From DATLMR01 sp035634255 (lineage in GTDB: Bacteria; Acidobacteriota; Blastocatellia; UBA7656): a stretch of DNA of 64,000 nt. Of the stretch, positions 18,013 to 26,101 are shown piece by piece. Position 1 is the stretch's first letter; each line of letters opens with the position of its first letter. Under the pieces are notes generated by a model. It ran no database searches and had not been told where the DNA came from. It saw only the letters and a program-made list of their open reading frames with translations. The stretch spans positions 62,001 through 126,000 of the forward strand of contig DASQDI010000034.1 of the NCBI GenBank assembly GCA_035634255.1, in the 5' to 3' direction. Made by a program: the position numbers and the translations under genes.

Positions 18013-20664
18013 TCACACGCGGGCGAGGCTCGCATGCCTCGCGGGCGCTTCAATCGCCGGGATCGAGACCGCCCCGAATTCTTCGAGGACCTTCATCACC
18101 CTTTCGAGCTTTTCGTAGAAGACGACCACGACCTCGTTCTCGCCCATCTCCCGCATCGCGGTCCGCAGGGCCTCCTCCTCGTCGGGGATGACGCTGACCT
18201 CGCGGTCGGGCGCTTCGTCCTTCACCGCGTCCCGCAACAGCGCGGGCACTTCCCCCCTCGCCCTCCCGCGCAGGTCCAGGTCTTCCTTGATGATGACCCG
18301 ATGGAAGCCCGCCGCCGCGCGGCCCGCCTGCTCGATGATGAGGTTGTTCCTGTCTCCGGGCGCCGCGATGACACCCGTGACCCTGCGGCCGCCCCATTGA
18401 GAAGCCATGCGGCATATGGACTTGATCGCCTCGGAGTTGTGCGCGTAATCGACCATCACGTAACCTGAGCCGACGCGGTACAGGTTCATCCTTCCGGGGT
18501 TGTCACCCCCGATGGCGAAGCTCTTCATACTGGCCGCGACCTGCTCTTTAGACATGCCGAACGCGCGGCAGGCCGCGATGGCCGCAAGCGCGTTCGCTAC
18601 GTTGAACTCCGCGGTCCCCGAGAGGGTCGCGGGGATGTTCGCCACGCGGACTATGTGGTACTCCTTGCGGCCCACGGCCTCCATGATCCACCCGCCCCGC
18701 GCGAAGTAGGCGACGCCGCCCGCGGCCACGTGCCTCCTGATCAGGAGGTGATTTTCGCGGAGCGAGAAGTAGATGACGTTGCGCTTCAACCTGTTCACCC
18801 GCGGCTCATCCATCAGCCGCGAGAGGCGCTCGTCGTCGGCGTTGAGGATCAGGGAGCCGCCTTCCTTCACCCGCTCGGCCACGAGCGACTTGATGTAGAC
18901 CAGATCGTCGATGCTCTTGATCCCGTCCTGGCCGATGTGGTCGGGCTGAATGTTCGTGAGCACGGATATGTCCGACCAGTCGTAGCCGAGGCCGCGCCGG
19001 GCTATGCCGCCTCTCGCGGTCTCAAGCACGGCGACCTCGACCGAAGGGTCGGCCAGGACGGTTCGGGCCGACTGAGGTCCCGTCGTATCGCCCCCGACTA
19101 TCCGCTCTTTGCCGATGTAAATCCCATCGGTCGTGGTCATCCCGACCACCCGGCCCGTCTCCCCGAGCACGTGGGCGATCATCCGCGTGACCGTCGTCTT
19201 GCCATTCGTCCCCGTCACCGAGATCAGGGGTATTCGCGACGGCGAGCCTTCGGGGTATAGCATCTCCACGATGGCCGCCCCGACGTTGCGCGCCTGCCCG
19301 CGGCTCGGGAAATGGTGCATGCGAATTCCCGGAGAAGCGTTCACCTCGATGACGCCGCCGCGCGACAATGGCTCGGATATGTCTTTCAGCACGAGGTCGA
19401 CGCCGCAGATGTCCATGCCGATTACGCGCGCGGCCCGCTCGCACATCTTCGCGACTTCCGGGTGGACCGCGTCCGTCACGTCGATGGCCGTCCCCCCCGT
19501 CGAAAGGTTTATCCCCTCGCGCAGGTAGACGACCTCGCCCCGCGCGGGCACGTCATCGAGGCTCAGGCCGCGCTTCTTCAGGTAGGCGGACATGACGGGG
19601 TCGACTTTTATTTTGGTCAGGGGCTTCTCGTGGCCATCTCCCCGGAGCGGGTCTTCATTGAGGATGTCGATCAGCTCCGAGATGGTGCGCGACCCGTCGC
19701 CCGTGACGTGGGCCGGGAGCCGCTCGCTCGCGGCGACCATCGAGCCTCCGACCACGAGCACGCGATAATTCCGGCCCTCGAAGAGTTCTTCGACCAGAAC
19801 GTCCTTCGAGAATTCGCGCGCTATCCGGAAAGCGTCCGCGACCTCGGGCTCGCTCGTTAAATTGAGCGACACGCCCCGGCCCTGGCAGCCGTTCAGGGGC
19901 TTGACGACGACGGGCGCGCCCAGGTCTCTGAATGCCTCAATCGCCTCCGCCTCGGTCACGGCTATCACCCCGCGCGGGACCGGGATGGAGGACTGGCTCA
20001 GGACTTTCTTGGTCAATTCCTTATCGGCGGCGATCTCGACCGCGATGCAGGAAGTCCGGTCAGACATCGCGGCCTGAACGAACCGGCGGCACTTGCCGTA
20101 GCCGAGTTGCACCAGGCTGTCGCCGTTGATGCGGACCCACGGGATGTCGCGCCGCTCGGCCGCTTCGAGGATGGCTCGGGTGGTCGGCCCGAATTCCGTC
20201 TCAGCGATTATCGAGCGCGCCTGCTTCAGCCTCTCTTCGAGGGGGAAGTCTTCGCCCCTGACGAGGGCCTCGACCAATTCCACGGCCGTTTCGAGCAGGA
20301 ACCGCGTTCCCTTCTCGGCCTTGTATTCGACGACGACGTTGTAGCAGCCGGGCTCGTCGGCTTCTCTGGTTTTGCCGTGAAATGAAGGGACCCCCGCGTG
20401 CTCGGTCAGCTCAAGCGCGACGTGCTCGACGATGTGGCCGAAGTAAGTGCCCTCGCGCAGGCGCTCGACGAAGCCCCCCTCCCTCCCGAGCGAGCAGTGA
20501 TGCTCGCGCATGCCGGGGAGCAGGTCGAGCAAACGGTCCACGAATCCAGGGATTTCGTAGCTCTCTTTTTCGAACAGGTCTTCGAGGTATAGCCTCATAA
20601 CGAGGACGGGATTATGGCTGTAGATGTTAGGACCTGAAAGAGTCCTTATTCCGTCGATTCTCAT
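18013..20664 (-). CDS. cphA: Cyanophycin synthetase
   Basis: 883 residues, the normal CphA length. It polymerises aspartate and arginine into cyanophycin (multi-L-arginyl-poly-L-aspartate), a cytoplasmic nitrogen/carbon reserve, using ATP. The N-terminal domain contains ERLREGTYFGHIVEHVALEL. A central ATP-grasp module (about 220-470) has PVVVKPLNGCQGRGVSLN and EVNASPGIRMHHFPSRG. A Mur-ligase-like C-terminal half has the P-loop VTGTNGKTTVTRM near residue 485 and NPGRMNLYRVGSGYVMVDYAHN. Start ATG 20664 has GAGAGGTG upstream. The cyanophycinase gene lies 228 bp upstream on the same strand, giving the common cphB-cphA order. Confidence 0.96.
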   Translation of the reverse strand: MRIDGIRTLSGPNIYSHNPVLVMRLYLEDLFEKESYEIPGFVDRLLDLLPGMREHHCSLGREGGFVERLREGTYFGHIVEHVALELTEHAGVPSFHGKTREADEPGCYNVVVEYKAEKGTRFLLETAVELVEALVRGEDFPLEERLKQARSIIAETEFGPTTRAILEAAERRDIPWVRINGDSLVQLGYGKCRRFVQAAMSDRTSCIAVEIAADKELTKKVLSQSSIPVPRGVIAVTEAEAIEAFRDLGAPVVVKPLNGCQGRGVSLNLTSEPEVADAFRIAREFSKDVLVEELFEGRNYRVLVVGGSMVAASERLPAHVTGDGSRTISELIDILNEDPLRGDGHEKPLTKIKVDPVMSAYLKKRGLSLDDVPARGEVVYLREGINLSTGGTAIDVTDAVHPEVAKMCERAARVIGMDICGVDLVLKDISEPLSRGGVIEVNASPGIRMHHFPSRGQARNVGAAIVEMLYPEGSPSRIPLISVTGTNGKTTVTRMIAHVLGETGRVVGMTTTDGIYIGKERIVGGDTTGPQSARTVLADPSVEVAVLETARGGIARRGLGYDWSDISVLTNIQPDHIGQDGIKSIDDLVYIKSLVAERVKEGGSLILNADDERLSRLMDEPRVNRLKRNVIYFSLRENHLLIRRHVAAGGVAYFARGGWIMEAVGRKEYHIVRVANIPATLSGTAEFNVANALAAIAACRAFGMSKEQVAASMKSFAIGGDNPGRMNLYRVGSGYVMVDYAHNSEAIKSICRMASQWGGRRVTGVIAAPGDRNNLIIEQAGRAAAGFHRVIIKEDLDLRGRARGEVPALLRDAVKDEAPDREVSVIPDEEEALRTAMREMGENEVVVVFYEKLERVMKVLEEFGAVSIPAIEAPARHASLARV

Positions 20665-20892
20665 TAATTCACCTCTCGGTCGCCTTTTCTTTATGCCTGG
20701 ATTTCGAGCTTGCTGCCGCCTCCGTCAATCATCCGGTCACCGGCCGCCGGGTCGATCCATCAGGTCGATCTATCAACCGGGCGGCCCCGGCGAGGACGTG
20801 CGCCCGCGCGTCGTAGAGCCATTTAAAGCTCTCTGCGCGGAATCTCTTTCGATGTGAGTGTAGTTATTAGTAAAAGCCCCGACCCCTCTCTT

Positions 20893-21846
20893 TCATCTTT
20901 TCGATCCGGCGCGTTTCTTTGCGCCTCGCGGCTTCTTCGGGGCGCGCGCCCTCACGGGGTTGCGGGCCGACCCCTCCACGCTCTTGCGCTCGGAAGCCGC
21001 CTCCGCCCCCGCCCAGGCCTCCCCCTTCACCAGAGGCAGGCGATTCTGTAGGTCGAAGCCGTACCCCGCCGGCAGTATGTGAATCTTGACTCCGCAAAGG
21101 GCGAGCATATCGTTCTTGTTGAGCCCCAGCAGGTTGGTGTAAGTCAGAGCGCCCGCGTCGATGACCGTGACGGAGCCTTCCCCGATCACCTCGAACCAGT
21201 GGCCGCTCGTGACTATGGCCGTGTCTTCATCGATCCCCACCCCCAGGTCGCGGGGGTACTGGGCCACGGCCGAGAGCAGGCGCCGGAGCCTGCCCCTCTG
21301 CTCAAAATGCTGGTCAATCAGAACGCCCGAGACGAACTCCATGCCGGGGCCGAGTTCGACGATGCCTACCCTGAGCGGGGACGATGATAGACCTCCGACG
21401 ATCATAACGCTGGACATCATGGCGGCCCCGGCGCTCGTGCCCGCGAGGACAAGCCCTTCCTCGTGCAGCTTGTGGAGCGCGGTGTCAATCTCCGTCCCCC
21501 CTAACAATCTGGTGATGCGAAGTTGCGTACCGCCCGTGAAGAATACTCCTGTGGCACCTTTTATGGCTTCCAGGGCCGCCGGGTCGTTCGCGTCCTGGCG
21601 GCTGGAGATGTCGAGGTAGCGCGCCTCCGAAGCCCCGAGCCGCCTGAACACCTCGGTGTATCTCGCCCCCAGGGTCGAAGGATTATCCGAGGCCACCGCG
21701 ATCACGACGACGCGGGCTTTTTCGCCGCCGGAGAGCCGGACGAACTCTTTGAGAATCCTGCACTCCCCCTCTTTGTCTTCCGCCCCGCCGATGATGACCA
21801 ATCGCCCGGAAGCCTTATTCGAATCTCTCGATCTCCTGGTCTTCAA
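20893..21846 (-). CDS. cphB: Cyanophycinase
   Basis: 317-residue serine exopeptidase of family S51 that releases beta-Asp-Arg dipeptides from cyanophycin. The sequence shows GRLVIIGGAEDKEGECRIL, the GGTQLRITRLLGGT motif and the nucleophile Ser138 in LAGTSAGAAMMS. The last 45 residues are a basic, low-complexity tail (KKPRGAKKRAGSKR) beyond the usual family end. The start appears to be TTG at 21846, with GAGGAG close upstream; no in-frame ATG is available before the conserved region. It is first in the cphB-cphA-xthA-SDR array, so both synthesis and mobilisation of the polymer are encoded together. Confidence 0.93.
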   Translation of the reverse strand: MKTRRSRDSNKASGRLVIIGGAEDKEGECRILKEFVRLSGGEKARVVVIAVASDNPSTLGARYTEVFRRLGASEARYLDISSRQDANDPAALEAIKGATGVFFTGGTQLRITRLLGGTEIDTALHKLHEEGLVLAGTSAGAAMMSSVMIVGGLSSSPLRVGIVELGPGMEFVSGVLIDQHFEQRGRLRRLLSAVAQYPRDLGVGIDEDTAIVTSGHWFEVIGEGSVTVIDAGALTYTNLLGLNKNDMLALCGVKIHILPAGYGFDLQNRLPLVKGEAWAGAEAASERKSVEGSARNPVRARAPKKPRGAKKRAGSKR

Positions 21847-21868
21847 TCAACTCCTCTGATATTCAGCA

Positions 21869-21904
21869 AAGGCTCCGGCGGTCATTCGTAGCCGCCAGAG
21901 CCTT
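21869..21904 (-). terminator. Hairpin between small charged gene and cphB
   Basis: Inverted repeat AAGGCTC-GGCGG / CCGCC-GAGCCTT with one internal mismatch and a 10 base loop. On the minus strand it is followed by TTTGCT, a weak T-run. It could end the transcript of the 54-residue gene upstream, or belong to the cphB leader. Confidence 0.5.
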
Positions 21905-22137
21905 CAAAACCTCGGCCCTGATGTAGCAAAGCCCGTTCCTCGCCCGCGCTCGGGGAGGCCGCAATTCGCAGTTCAAATTACGCGCGTTCCGGACATCAGC
22001 CGGAATGCACGGGGCGAGGAGTTCAGGAAATCATGAGACAACATTGCCTTCGCCGGAAACATTTCTTGGACCCTCCGCGGCCCGGCCTGTTTACGAGGCG
22101 CATGCGGGTCAGAGGGGGCGCGACTTCTCGGGCCGGA

Positions 22138-22302
22138 TCAAATCTCGCCCTTACGCTCTTTCTCCTCTATGTCCTGCTCGATAATGTCTCTGTCACCTTC
22201 GGCTTTCGTGGCCGTCCTGTTCGGCTCGTTCTGAAGTTCTTCGCTCCCGGACGCGCCGCCCGCCTGATCCTTCTTTTCGCCGCTCGTTTTTGCATCAGCC
22301 AT
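22138..22302 (-). CDS. Small charged protein, 54 aa
   Basis: Short ORF beginning MADAKTSGEKKDQAGGASGS and ending IIEQDIEEKERKGEI. It is extremely hydrophilic, rich in Lys, Glu, Asp and Gly, with no Cys, Trp, Tyr or Phe, and looks intrinsically disordered with a helical acidic tail. GGGAGAACCTTAAAT precedes the ATG, a convincing ribosome-binding site. The reading frame uses the local GC-rich third-position bias. It is divergent from the small-membrane-protein operon that starts at 22805, which also encodes stress-type small proteins. No family recognised. Confidence 0.7.
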   Translation of the reverse strand: MADAKTSGEKKDQAGGASGSEELQNEPNRTATKAEGDRDIIEQDIEEKERKGEI

Positions 22303-22804
22303 ATTTAAGGTTCTCCCGGATTATCTGAAAACGACCTCACACCTTCCCCGGCTCGGATGAGCCTCTCAGATTCAGGGCAAAGGGAATGCCAGTCCCGCAA
22401 AAGAGTGACGGCTGGGGCAGGGGCGGCGGGCGATGAGTTGGTGAGCGCGGAGCAGGCGGTTCAACTAAAAGAGAGTGTCTTCAATAGAGTACCTCCGCCC
22501 CGGAATATGAGTGATATTCAGACACTACTGCACGCTAAAGGGACATGGATGCAGGCCCCGAGCGGGTACGCGCGCGCGTGGCTCGCGTGTTCGGGCCGGG
22601 CGGCGGAGGCAAACTTTTCGCGCCCCGTCTCATATATCTCCGCCTGATTTGCGATTTATGGCCTTTCGCCGCGGGCGAGGGGCGACGGGTTCGGGCCGCG
22701 AAGAATCCGCGCGAAGCCGTTTCGGGTGCTGGCATTTGTTTTGCAACTATCCAGAAGAGTATCAGTGAGTAAGCCGAACGTTACTGTTAGGAGAGGATGT
22801 AGAA
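22303..22804. other. 500 bp non-coding region before the yqjDE-like operon
   Basis: Divergent intergenic region between the 54-residue protein gene (minus) and the small-membrane-protein operon (plus). I see no convincing ORF and no clear consensus promoter. It must hold promoters for both directions. The last bases, AGGAGAGGATGTAGAA, are the ribosome-binding site of the gene at 22805. Confidence 0.6.
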
Positions 22805-23179
22805 ATGGAAGAGATTACGAACAGCAGAAACACTCAGGGAACGGCGACGAGCCGGGCCACTTCTAGAACAGGATCATCCTACGAAAAAGGGGGGTCTACC
22901 TTAGATAACATCAAGACCACCGTGGCCGAGAAGCTCTACTCCGCAGCGGACACTCTTCAGCAGAAGGCGGGGCAGACCAACCAGCCGGACAGCACGATGG
23001 CGACTTATGGGACTCAGGCCTCCGAGTGGCTCAACCGCTCGGCCGACTACATCCGCGACCTGGATGTGAACAAAGTAAAGACCGACGTGCAGAATGAAGT
23101 TCGGCAGAACCCTGGGCGCAGCCTGCTCATCGCGACGGCGGCCGGTCTCATTCTCGGAGCTTTATTTCGCAGGAGGTAG
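22805..23179 (+). CDS. DUF883-like (ElaB/YqjD type) membrane-tethered protein
   Basis: 124 residues. A polar Ser/Thr/Gly-rich N-terminus leads into an amphipathic helical region (about 38-95) and a C-terminal hydrophobic glycine-rich helix, NPGRSLLIATAAGLILGALF, with a basic RRR end. That is the layout of ElaB/YqjD proteins, which tether to the inner membrane and, in E. coli, bind ribosomes in stationary phase. The neighbours support this: five bases downstream is a YqjE-like gene, as in E. coli yqjDE. ATG 22805 follows a clear AGGAGAGG site. Family assignment is by architecture rather than close sequence match. Confidence 0.7.
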   Translation: MEEITNSRNTQGTATSRATSRTGSSYEKGGSTLDNIKTTVAEKLYSAADTLQQKAGQTNQPDSTMATYGTQASEWLNRSADYIRDLDVNKVKTDVQNEVRQNPGRSLLIATAAGLILGALFRRR

Positions 23180-23184
23180 TAATC

Positions 23185-23604
23185 ATGCAAACTCGCCCTG
23201 GATTTGATCCACAGGCTAATCTCGACGCGCAACGCGAGTCTTTCGGCGTTTTACTCGGGCAACTGGCTAATGATTCGGCGGCGCTGGTCCGCGATGAGAT
23301 CGCGCTCGCCAAGCAGGAGATGACGGAGAAGGTATCCGCGTTTAAATCGGGGGTGGTCGTCTTAGTCGCCGGTGCCGTCATCGGGCTGCTGGCCGTCCTG
23401 ACTCTGCTCGCCGCCGCCGTAATCGGCCTCGGCAATATCATCGGGCCGGGCTACTCCGCTCTCCTGATAGGAGTCGTGCTGGCCGTCGTCGCGGGCATCA
23501 TATGCGCTATGGGCATGAGGCGGCTGAAGGAGACGAGCCTCAAGCCCGAGCAGACCATCGAAACCCTGGAGGAAGATAAGGAATGGCTGAAAGAACTGAC
23601 GTAG
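23185..23604 (+). CDS. Phage-holin-family / YqjE-like membrane protein
   Basis: 139 residues. A cytoplasmic helix (VRDEIALAKQEMTEKVSAF) precedes two transmembrane segments (about 50-80 and 88-112; GVVVLVAGAVIGLLAVLTLL and SALLIGVVLAVVAGIICAMG) and a charged tail. This is the pattern of the Phage_holin_3_6/YqjE family; despite the name these are chromosomal envelope proteins, not lysis genes. Five bases follow the preceding stop, and the 3' end overlaps the next gene by 22 bp, so translation is probably coupled. Confidence 0.85.
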   Translation: MQTRPGFDPQANLDAQRESFGVLLGQLANDSAALVRDEIALAKQEMTEKVSAFKSGVVVLVAGAVIGLLAVLTLLAAAVIGLGNIIGPGYSALLIGVVLAVVAGIICAMGMRRLKETSLKPEQTIETLEEDKEWLKELT

Positions 23605-24122
23605 CAACCAGGTCGCGCGCCGGGGCCGGCCCCGCGGAGCGCAGCGCCGAAGAGATTCGCCAGGATATCGCCGCGAAACGCGATACCATCACGGAGACCG
23701 TCGACAAGCTAGGGGAGCGAATTCAGGAGACTCTTGACTGGCGCGAGTACATTGGTCAATACCCATACCTCGCGCTGGGTCTCGCCGCGGGTCTGGGCTT
23801 TCTCGTCTCGGGCATCTTCAAACGTAACCCGACGCCGACCGAACGAATGATCGACGCCCTTGCCGACTCCGTCGAGGACATCACCGACCGCTTCCGTGAC
23901 TCCCTGGGGGATGTCATACCCAAGAAGACCGGTCCCGGCCGCACCGTCAAGGCCGCCGTCACCGGAGCCGTCGCGACCGCCGCGACCAACTATCTGAAGA
24001 ACCAGGTCAGCACTAGGCTCGGCTTCGGGTCCGGGGAGCAGGCCAGCACGCGACGCGATTCGCCTCGCGGCAGTCAGGGTTACGCAAGGAGCATGAACGC
24101 CGGAGATCGCGGGGGCTTTTAA
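23583..24122 (+). CDS. DUF3618-domain membrane protein
   Basis: 179 residues. The N-terminal DUF3618-type motif is clear (RSAEEIRQDIAAKRDTITET), followed by a helix, a hydrophobic segment (YPYLALGLAAGLGFLVSGIF, about 60-80), an amphipathic segment and an Ala/Thr-rich helix (VTGAVATAATNYLKNQV). The C-terminus is disordered (Arg/Gly/Ser-rich). It overlaps the holin-family gene by 22 bp. DUF3618 proteins accompany holin-family/YqjE and DUF883-like genes in many bacteria; their role is unknown, possibly envelope stress. Confidence 0.85.
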   Translation: MAERTDVATRSRAGAGPAERSAEEIRQDIAAKRDTITETVDKLGERIQETLDWREYIGQYPYLALGLAAGLGFLVSGIFKRNPTPTERMIDALADSVEDITDRFRDSLGDVIPKKTGPGRTVKAAVTGAVATAATNYLKNQVSTRLGFGSGEQASTRRDSPRGSQGYARSMNAGDRGGF

Positions 24123-24212
24123 ACCGGACGCGGGTGGTCGGCTCCTTTTCTATCAAGCAGTTTCAAGAGGGACTTAACAACAAATTCATCCAGGAGGAAA
24201 TTAGGAGGAAAT

Positions 24213-24743
24213 ATGGAATCTAATAAGAACACGGCAAACGAACAGAACAAAACGACCACGGGCACCCAGTCGTCTGGCGGTCAGGGCTCATCGAAGACTT
24301 CGGGCAGCACCACGGGCTCTTCGATGGGGTCTACGACGGGCTCGACCACGGGCTCGACCACAGGCTCAACTACGGGCTCGACCACAGGATCGACCACGGG
24401 CACGAGTTCGTCCGCGGGCAGGCAGTCCGGCTACACGGCGGGCAGCGCGACTCAGGCGGCCCGCTCTCAGGGCGGCGAGGGCGGCGCTGAAATGTATGAC
24501 CAGGCCAGGCATGCCGTGACCGAGGCGTACGACCGCACGAGCGAGACCCTGTCAAACACCTACGAGCAGGCGATAAATTACGGGCGCGAGAACCCCGGCA
24601 AATTCGCCTTAATCGCTTTCGGAGCCGGTATCGGCATCGGCGTGCTCCTGGCCAGCGCGGGCTCGGGCCGCAGCCGCACGAGCCGTATCGCCGAGCCTGT
24701 CGTGAACGCGCTCTCGCAGGTGGCGATGGAATTCATCCGGTAA
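24213..24743 (+). CDS. Glycine-zipper membrane protein with GSTT tandem repeats
   Basis: 176 residues. The first half is disordered and contains a run of GSTT/GSTTT-type units (about residues 30-70) encoded by near-identical 12-15 bp tandem repeats. The second half has an amphipathic helix (YDQARHAVTEAYDRTSETLS), then NPGKFALIAFGAGIGIGVLL, a glycine-zipper transmembrane helix like that in the gene at 22805, and a terminal helix. AGGAGGAAATATGG gives a strong ribosome-binding site. It lies 90 bp after the DUF3618 gene and just before two terminator hairpins, so it is probably last in the operon. Confidence 0.8.
   Translation: MESNKNTANEQNKTTTGTQSSGGQGSSKTSGSTTGSSMGSTTGSTTGSTTGSTTGSTTGSTTGTSSSAGRQSGYTAGSATQAARSQGGEGGAEMYDQARHAVTEAYDRTSETLSNTYEQAINYGRENPGKFALIAFGAGIGIGVLLASAGSGRSRTSRIAEPVVNALSQVAMEFIR
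24320..24405 (+). repeat. Short tandem repeat coding for GSTT units
   Basis: About six degenerate copies of GGCTCGACCACG/GGCTCAACTACG-type 12 bp units in frame, encoding Gly-Ser-Thr-Thr. Unit number is likely to vary between strains by slippage; because units are multiples of 3 bp the frame would be kept. Confidence 0.75.
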
Positions 24744-24756
24744 GCATGCAGTCGGC

Positions 24757-24790
24757 GGCGCACGTTCGGAGTTCGCTTTGAACGTGCGCC
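24757..24790 (+). terminator. Hairpin after the glycine-zipper gene
   Basis: Perfect 11 bp stem GGCGCACGTTC / GAACGTGCGCC with a 12 base loop, 13 bp after the stop codon. No T-run follows directly; it stands in front of the intrinsic terminator at 24840 and may protect the 3' end. Confidence 0.55.
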
Positions 24791-24839
24791 CGCTCGAATG
24801 CAGATGCAGGCAAAGCTCGGCTTTGCACAATCCGATCAG

Positions 24840-24868
24840 GGCGCGATTAAATCGCGCCTTTTTTTTTG
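24840..24868 (+). terminator. Rho-independent terminator of the small-membrane-protein operon
   Basis: Stem GGCGCGAT / ATCGCGCC with a 3 base loop is followed immediately by ten T residues, a textbook intrinsic terminator on the plus strand. Confidence 0.9.
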
Positions 24869-24950
24869 GCCGGGAACCCGCCCCGCGCGGTGATTTATCG
24901 GCGGCATGTTGTATAATCCTGCCGGACGCTCGCGGCAGGCCGAAGGAAGT

Positions 24951-25118
24951 ATGGACAAACAAGACAAACCCAAGATAGAGCAGATGGAAATCCTGAGGGA
25001 ACAGGCGTTGTACGGACCTCAAGAGAATCGTGAGGAAGCGCAGAAGGAGTACGAAGAGTTCCGAGAGAAATTGCTGGGCCATGAGCAATGCGAGACCCCA
25101 AAATCACACGAAAGCTAA
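24951..25118 (+). CDS. Small acidic hypothetical protein, 55 aa
   Basis: Starts MDKQDKPKIEQMEILREQAL and is highly charged and mostly predicted helical (ENREEAQKEYEEFREKLL), with no membrane segment. I chose ATG 24951 because GAAGGAAGT precedes it; the same frame stays open 15 codons further upstream without a site. A TATAAT at 24912-24917 lies 34 bp upstream and could be its -10 box. The zinc-ribbon gene begins 14 bp downstream, so the two are likely co-transcribed. Family not recognised. Confidence 0.65.
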   Translation: MDKQDKPKIEQMEILREQALYGPQENREEAQKEYEEFREKLLGHEQCETPKSHES

Positions 25119-25132
25119 GAGGAAATTAAAAG

Positions 25133-25360
25133 ATGGGAGATAAGGTAATTACTTGCGCGGACTGTGGGCAGTCGTTCACGTTTTCTGCCGGCGAACAGGA
25201 TTTCTACCAGCAAAAAGGTATGAGTGAGCCGAAACGTTGCAAAGAGTGCCGGGCGGCCAAAAAGGCCGAGAGAGGCGGCGGGGGCGGAGGCGGCAACCGC
25301 AGGGGCGGCGGAGGCAGCGGAGGTGGAGGCGGACGCGGCGGCTCGTACAACCAGTGGTAA
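25133..25360 (+). CDS. Small zinc-ribbon protein with Gly-rich tail
   Basis: 75 residues. The N-terminus is a four-cysteine zinc ribbon (ITCADCGQSF, then PKRCKECRAAKK) of the probable zinc-binding-domain (zf-trcl-like) type. The last 28 residues are almost all Gly/Arg (GGGGGGGNRRGGGGSGGGGG) ending SYNQW, resembling an RGG-type nucleic-acid-binding tail. AAGAGGAAATTAAAAG precedes the ATG. RNA or DNA binding is inferred from composition and the zinc ribbon. Confidence 0.8.
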   Translation: MGDKVITCADCGQSFTFSAGEQDFYQQKGMSEPKRCKECRAAKKAERGGGGGGGNRRGGGGSGGGGGRGGSYNQW

Positions 25361-25396
25361 AAGTCGGGGGCAGTCCTCACCCGCAGGGATGCGGAG

Positions 25397-25431
25397 AACC
25401 GCCAGCAAGTCGAGGCGATTTGCTGGCGGTT
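25397..25431 (+). terminator. Terminator after the zinc-ribbon gene
   Basis: Perfect 12 bp stem AACCGCCAGCAA / TTGCTGGCGGTT with an 11 base loop, then TTGATTTG. It lies between convergent genes (25133+ and 25469-) and could serve both. Confidence 0.8.
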
Positions 25432-25468
25432 TGATTTGAGAGCGGCTGGCGGGCTCCTGCCCGAAAGC

Positions 25469-25936
25469 TTATTTATTCAGCCTCGCCTTAGGCTGGTAAG
25501 TACCCGGCACGGCTCGGAAAGATATGCTCAGGCGGTTCCAGCTGTTGATGGCGACGACCGCGGCGGTCAGGTTGATCAACTCTTCGTCCGAGAAATGCTG
25601 CCGGACCTGCTCAAACACCTCGTCAGGCGCATGCCCGTCGGCTATGAGCGTGACCGCTTCCGTCCAGGCCAGAGCGGCCCGCTCGCGTTCCGTAAAGAAA
25701 GGGGTCTCCCGCCACGCGCTGAGCGTGTAGAGCCTCTGTTCGGTCTCATCATCCGCCCGCGCGTCTTTCGTGTGCATATCGAGGCAGTAGGCGCAGCCAT
25801 TGATCTGCGACGCGCGAACCTTGACCAGCGCGAGTAAGGAATGCTCAAGCCCGCACTCGTCCACGTACTTCTGTAACGAGTACATTGCCCTTAATGCGCC
25901 GGGCGCTACCTTGTCATAATTCAATCGTGGTTGCAT
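25469..25936 (-). CDS. AhpD-like alkylhydroperoxidase / carboxymuconolactone decarboxylase family protein
   Basis: 155 residues, cytoplasmic. The AhpD-type redox motif is present: Cys48-Ala-Tyr-Cys51-x3-His55 (NGCAYCLDMH). This fits the small single-domain alkylhydroperoxidase-like group that reduces peroxides with an external thiol donor. The helical CMD fold features (ERAALAWTEAVTLIADGHAPDEV) match as well. It stands alone on the minus strand between convergent and divergent neighbours. The physiological substrate is not evident. Confidence 0.9.
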   Translation of the reverse strand: MQPRLNYDKVAPGALRAMYSLQKYVDECGLEHSLLALVKVRASQINGCAYCLDMHTKDARADDETEQRLYTLSAWRETPFFTERERAALAWTEAVTLIADGHAPDEVFEQVRQHFSDEELINLTAAVVAINSWNRLSISFRAVPGTYQPKARLNK

Positions 25937-26101
25937 TGTTTCTCCCTTGTGTACGTTGGTTTTCTACCTACCCATACCACGATCGAGGGCCTCGAAAGGT
26001 TACGTCAGCCCGCATGAGATGACAGCCCGGCGGTGGCCAATATTTACGCGATCAAGTAGAATGCGCTCTTTGTTTCGGTAGTCCCACTAAGGAGGCAAAG
26101 T

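Noticed and set aside
22033..22308. 91-codon plus-strand frame
   Set aside because: Opposite the 54-residue charged gene, which has a better ribosome-binding site and composition.
23185..23604. Phage holin indicating a prophage
   Set aside because: No other phage gene is nearby and the operon matches the chromosomal yqjDE arrangement; the family name is historical.
24320..24405. CRISPR-like or satellite repeat
   Set aside because: Short in-frame 12 bp units without spacers that encode GSTT.
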